Shown here piece after piece: positions 63,090 through 64,000 of a DNA stretch of 64,000 bases. Position 1 is the stretch's first letter; the number at the start of each line of letters is the position of its first letter. The DNA is from Candidatus Hydrogenedentota bacterium (GTDB lineage Bacteria; Hydrogenedentota; Hydrogenedentia; Hydrogenedentales; JAEUWI01), in the NCBI GenBank assembly GCA_019637335.1, contig JAHBVV010000002.1, positions 248,001 through 312,000 of the forward strand, in the 5' to 3' direction. The notes beneath the pieces are model-generated. The model searched no databases and was not told where the DNA came from. It worked only from the letters and a program-made list of their open reading frames with translations. The translations under genes were made by a program, and so were the position numbers.

Positions 63090-64000
63090 ATGCGCAGCCA
63101 GTTCATCAAACTGAAGAAGCAACTCCGGAAAAACTTCTCCGAAGCGAACCTGGAGGTGGTGCGCCACGCCTACCGCATCGCGGACGAGGCCCACGTCGGC
63201 CAGAAACGGCTCTCCGGCGAGCCCTACATCATGCATACCCTGTCCGTGGCCCAGAATCTGGCGGCCATCGGGCTTGATCCGGTCGTCTGCGCCGCCGGCC
63301 TGCTGCACGACGTCATCGAGGACACCGCCCTCACCCGCGAGGACCTCCACCGGGAGTTCGGCGAGGAGATCGCCACCCTCGTGGATGGCGTCACCAAGAT
63401 CAGCAGCCTCCATTTCCTGGACCGGGCGGCCACCCACGAAATCAAGCAGGCCCAGAACATCCGCAAGATGATGGTGGCGACCGCGAAGGACGTGCGGGTC
63501 ATTCTCATCAAGCTGGCGGACCGCCTGCACAATATCCGCACCCTCGAGCACCTGCCCGCGGAGAAGCGTTGGCGCATCGCCCGGGAAACGCTCGATATTT
63601 ACGCCCCCATGGCGCACCGGCTGGGTATTTCGCAGTGGAAGTGGGAGCTCGAAGACCACGCGTTCCACCACCTCATGCCGGACGAGTACCGGGCCATCGC
63701 GCAGCAGGTGGCCATGAAGCGGCGGCAGCGCGAATCCGAATTGATCGAAGTCATTAAGATCCTGGAAGCCCGTCTCAAGGAGGCCGAGGTCGTGGCCCAC
63801 GTCATCGGCCGCCCGAAGCACCTGTACAGCATCTACCAGAAGATGGTGCAGCAGGGGAAGGACTTCCACGAGGTGATGGATATCCAGGCCGTGCGCATCA
63901 TCACGCAGACCGAGGCCGGGTGCTACAACGCGCTCGGCGTCGTCCACAGCCTCTGGACCCCCATCCCCGGCCGTATGAAGGACTATATCGCCATGCCCAA
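63090..64000 (+). CDS. rel: RelA/SpoT homologue ((p)ppGpp synthetase/hydrolase), partial
   Basis: The first 303 codons are visible; the gene continues past the window. The N-terminal hydrolase domain carries the metal-binding HD motif (AAGLLHDVIEDT), with upstream His in KRLSGEPYIMHTLSVAQNLA, and IKLADRLHNIRTLEHLPAEK followed by ETLDIYAPMAHRLGISQWKW. The synthetase domain begins at about residue 230 (VIGRPKHLYSIYQKM). An intact HD site suggests a bifunctional Rel/SpoT-type enzyme that can hydrolyse (p)ppGpp. The ATG at 63090 follows GGAGCC. Confidence 0.95.
   Translation, partial: MRSQFIKLKKQLRKNFSEANLEVVRHAYRIADEAHVGQKRLSGEPYIMHTLSVAQNLAAIGLDPVVCAAGLLHDVIEDTALTREDLHREFGEEIATLVDGVTKISSLHFLDRAATHEIKQAQNIRKMMVATAKDVRVILIKLADRLHNIRTLEHLPAEKRWRIARETLDIYAPMAHRLGISQWKWELEDHAFHHLMPDEYRAIAQQVAMKRRQRESELIEVIKILEARLKEAEVVAHVIGRPKHLYSIYQKMVQQGKDFHEVMDIQAVRIITQTEAGCYNALGVVHSLWTPIPGRMKDYIAMP

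Overview
The window is a GC-rich bacterial chromosome segment. Several traits point to a PVC/FCB-type lineage, with Candidatus Hydrogenedentota as the best guess. These traits are a DUF1559-type 'H-X9-DG' prepilin, a long Gly-Glu linker protein with a CFI-box C-terminus, a Cys-type sulfatase, a Ser/Thr kinase fused to an FGE-like domain, a cohesin/FN3-like surface protein, two REP-associated transposases (RAYTs) and abundant intergenic palindromes. The taxonomic assignment is inference from protein style, not from a marker search.

Layout. 1-6430 (minus): a pilus/type II secretion-like operon with two successive pairs of GspF/PilC membrane proteins followed by two pseudopilin genes, the last cut by the window edge. 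6709-16973: one-carbon and methionine genes (folD, metH, metF), interrupted at 7.6-12.2 kb by two RAYT genes, two REP families, a DUF4034-like gene and a displaced copy of the metH 3' end. 17.0-24.8 kb: a nucleotidyltransferase with a small partner, thiG, a PLC-like phosphodiesterase, surE, a SIMPL-like protein, a soluble histidine kinase, icd and serA. 25.3-30.7 kb: the conserved block rpsF-ssb-rpsR-(DUF2232)-rplI-dnaB, then dapA. 30.9-35.3 kb: pilT and, divergently, a three-gene exopolysaccharide cluster.

35.3-37.8 kb is the most unusual part. It is an array of 170-bp palindrome-rich direct repeats without coding capacity. One unit is split by a 998-bp insertion flanked by a perfect 7-bp duplication. 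The insertion carries a two-gene module (a 104-aa protein and an HTH protein) with its own consensus promoter and overlapping operator palindrome, resembling a toxin-antitoxin unit.

37.8-53.8 kb holds surface and envelope functions: an unknown large membrane protein, a GH5 glycosidase, a PepSY membrane protein, the prepilin, a 1318-aa CFI-box protein, lgt, a cohesin/FN3-like protein and the kinase-FGE fusion. 53.8-64 kb holds an FKBP isomerase, DUF1499, a PQQ-type sugar dehydrogenase lipoprotein, DUF1015, a MipA-like outer membrane protein, a sulfatase, tRNA-Glu, an SDR reductase and the start of a RelA/SpoT homologue.

The folate genes work together: FolD supplies methylene-THF, MetF reduces it to methyl-THF, and MetH passes the methyl group to homocysteine. 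The pilus operon, pilT and the prepilin may contribute to one surface machine, but the assembly ATPase and secretin are not in the window.
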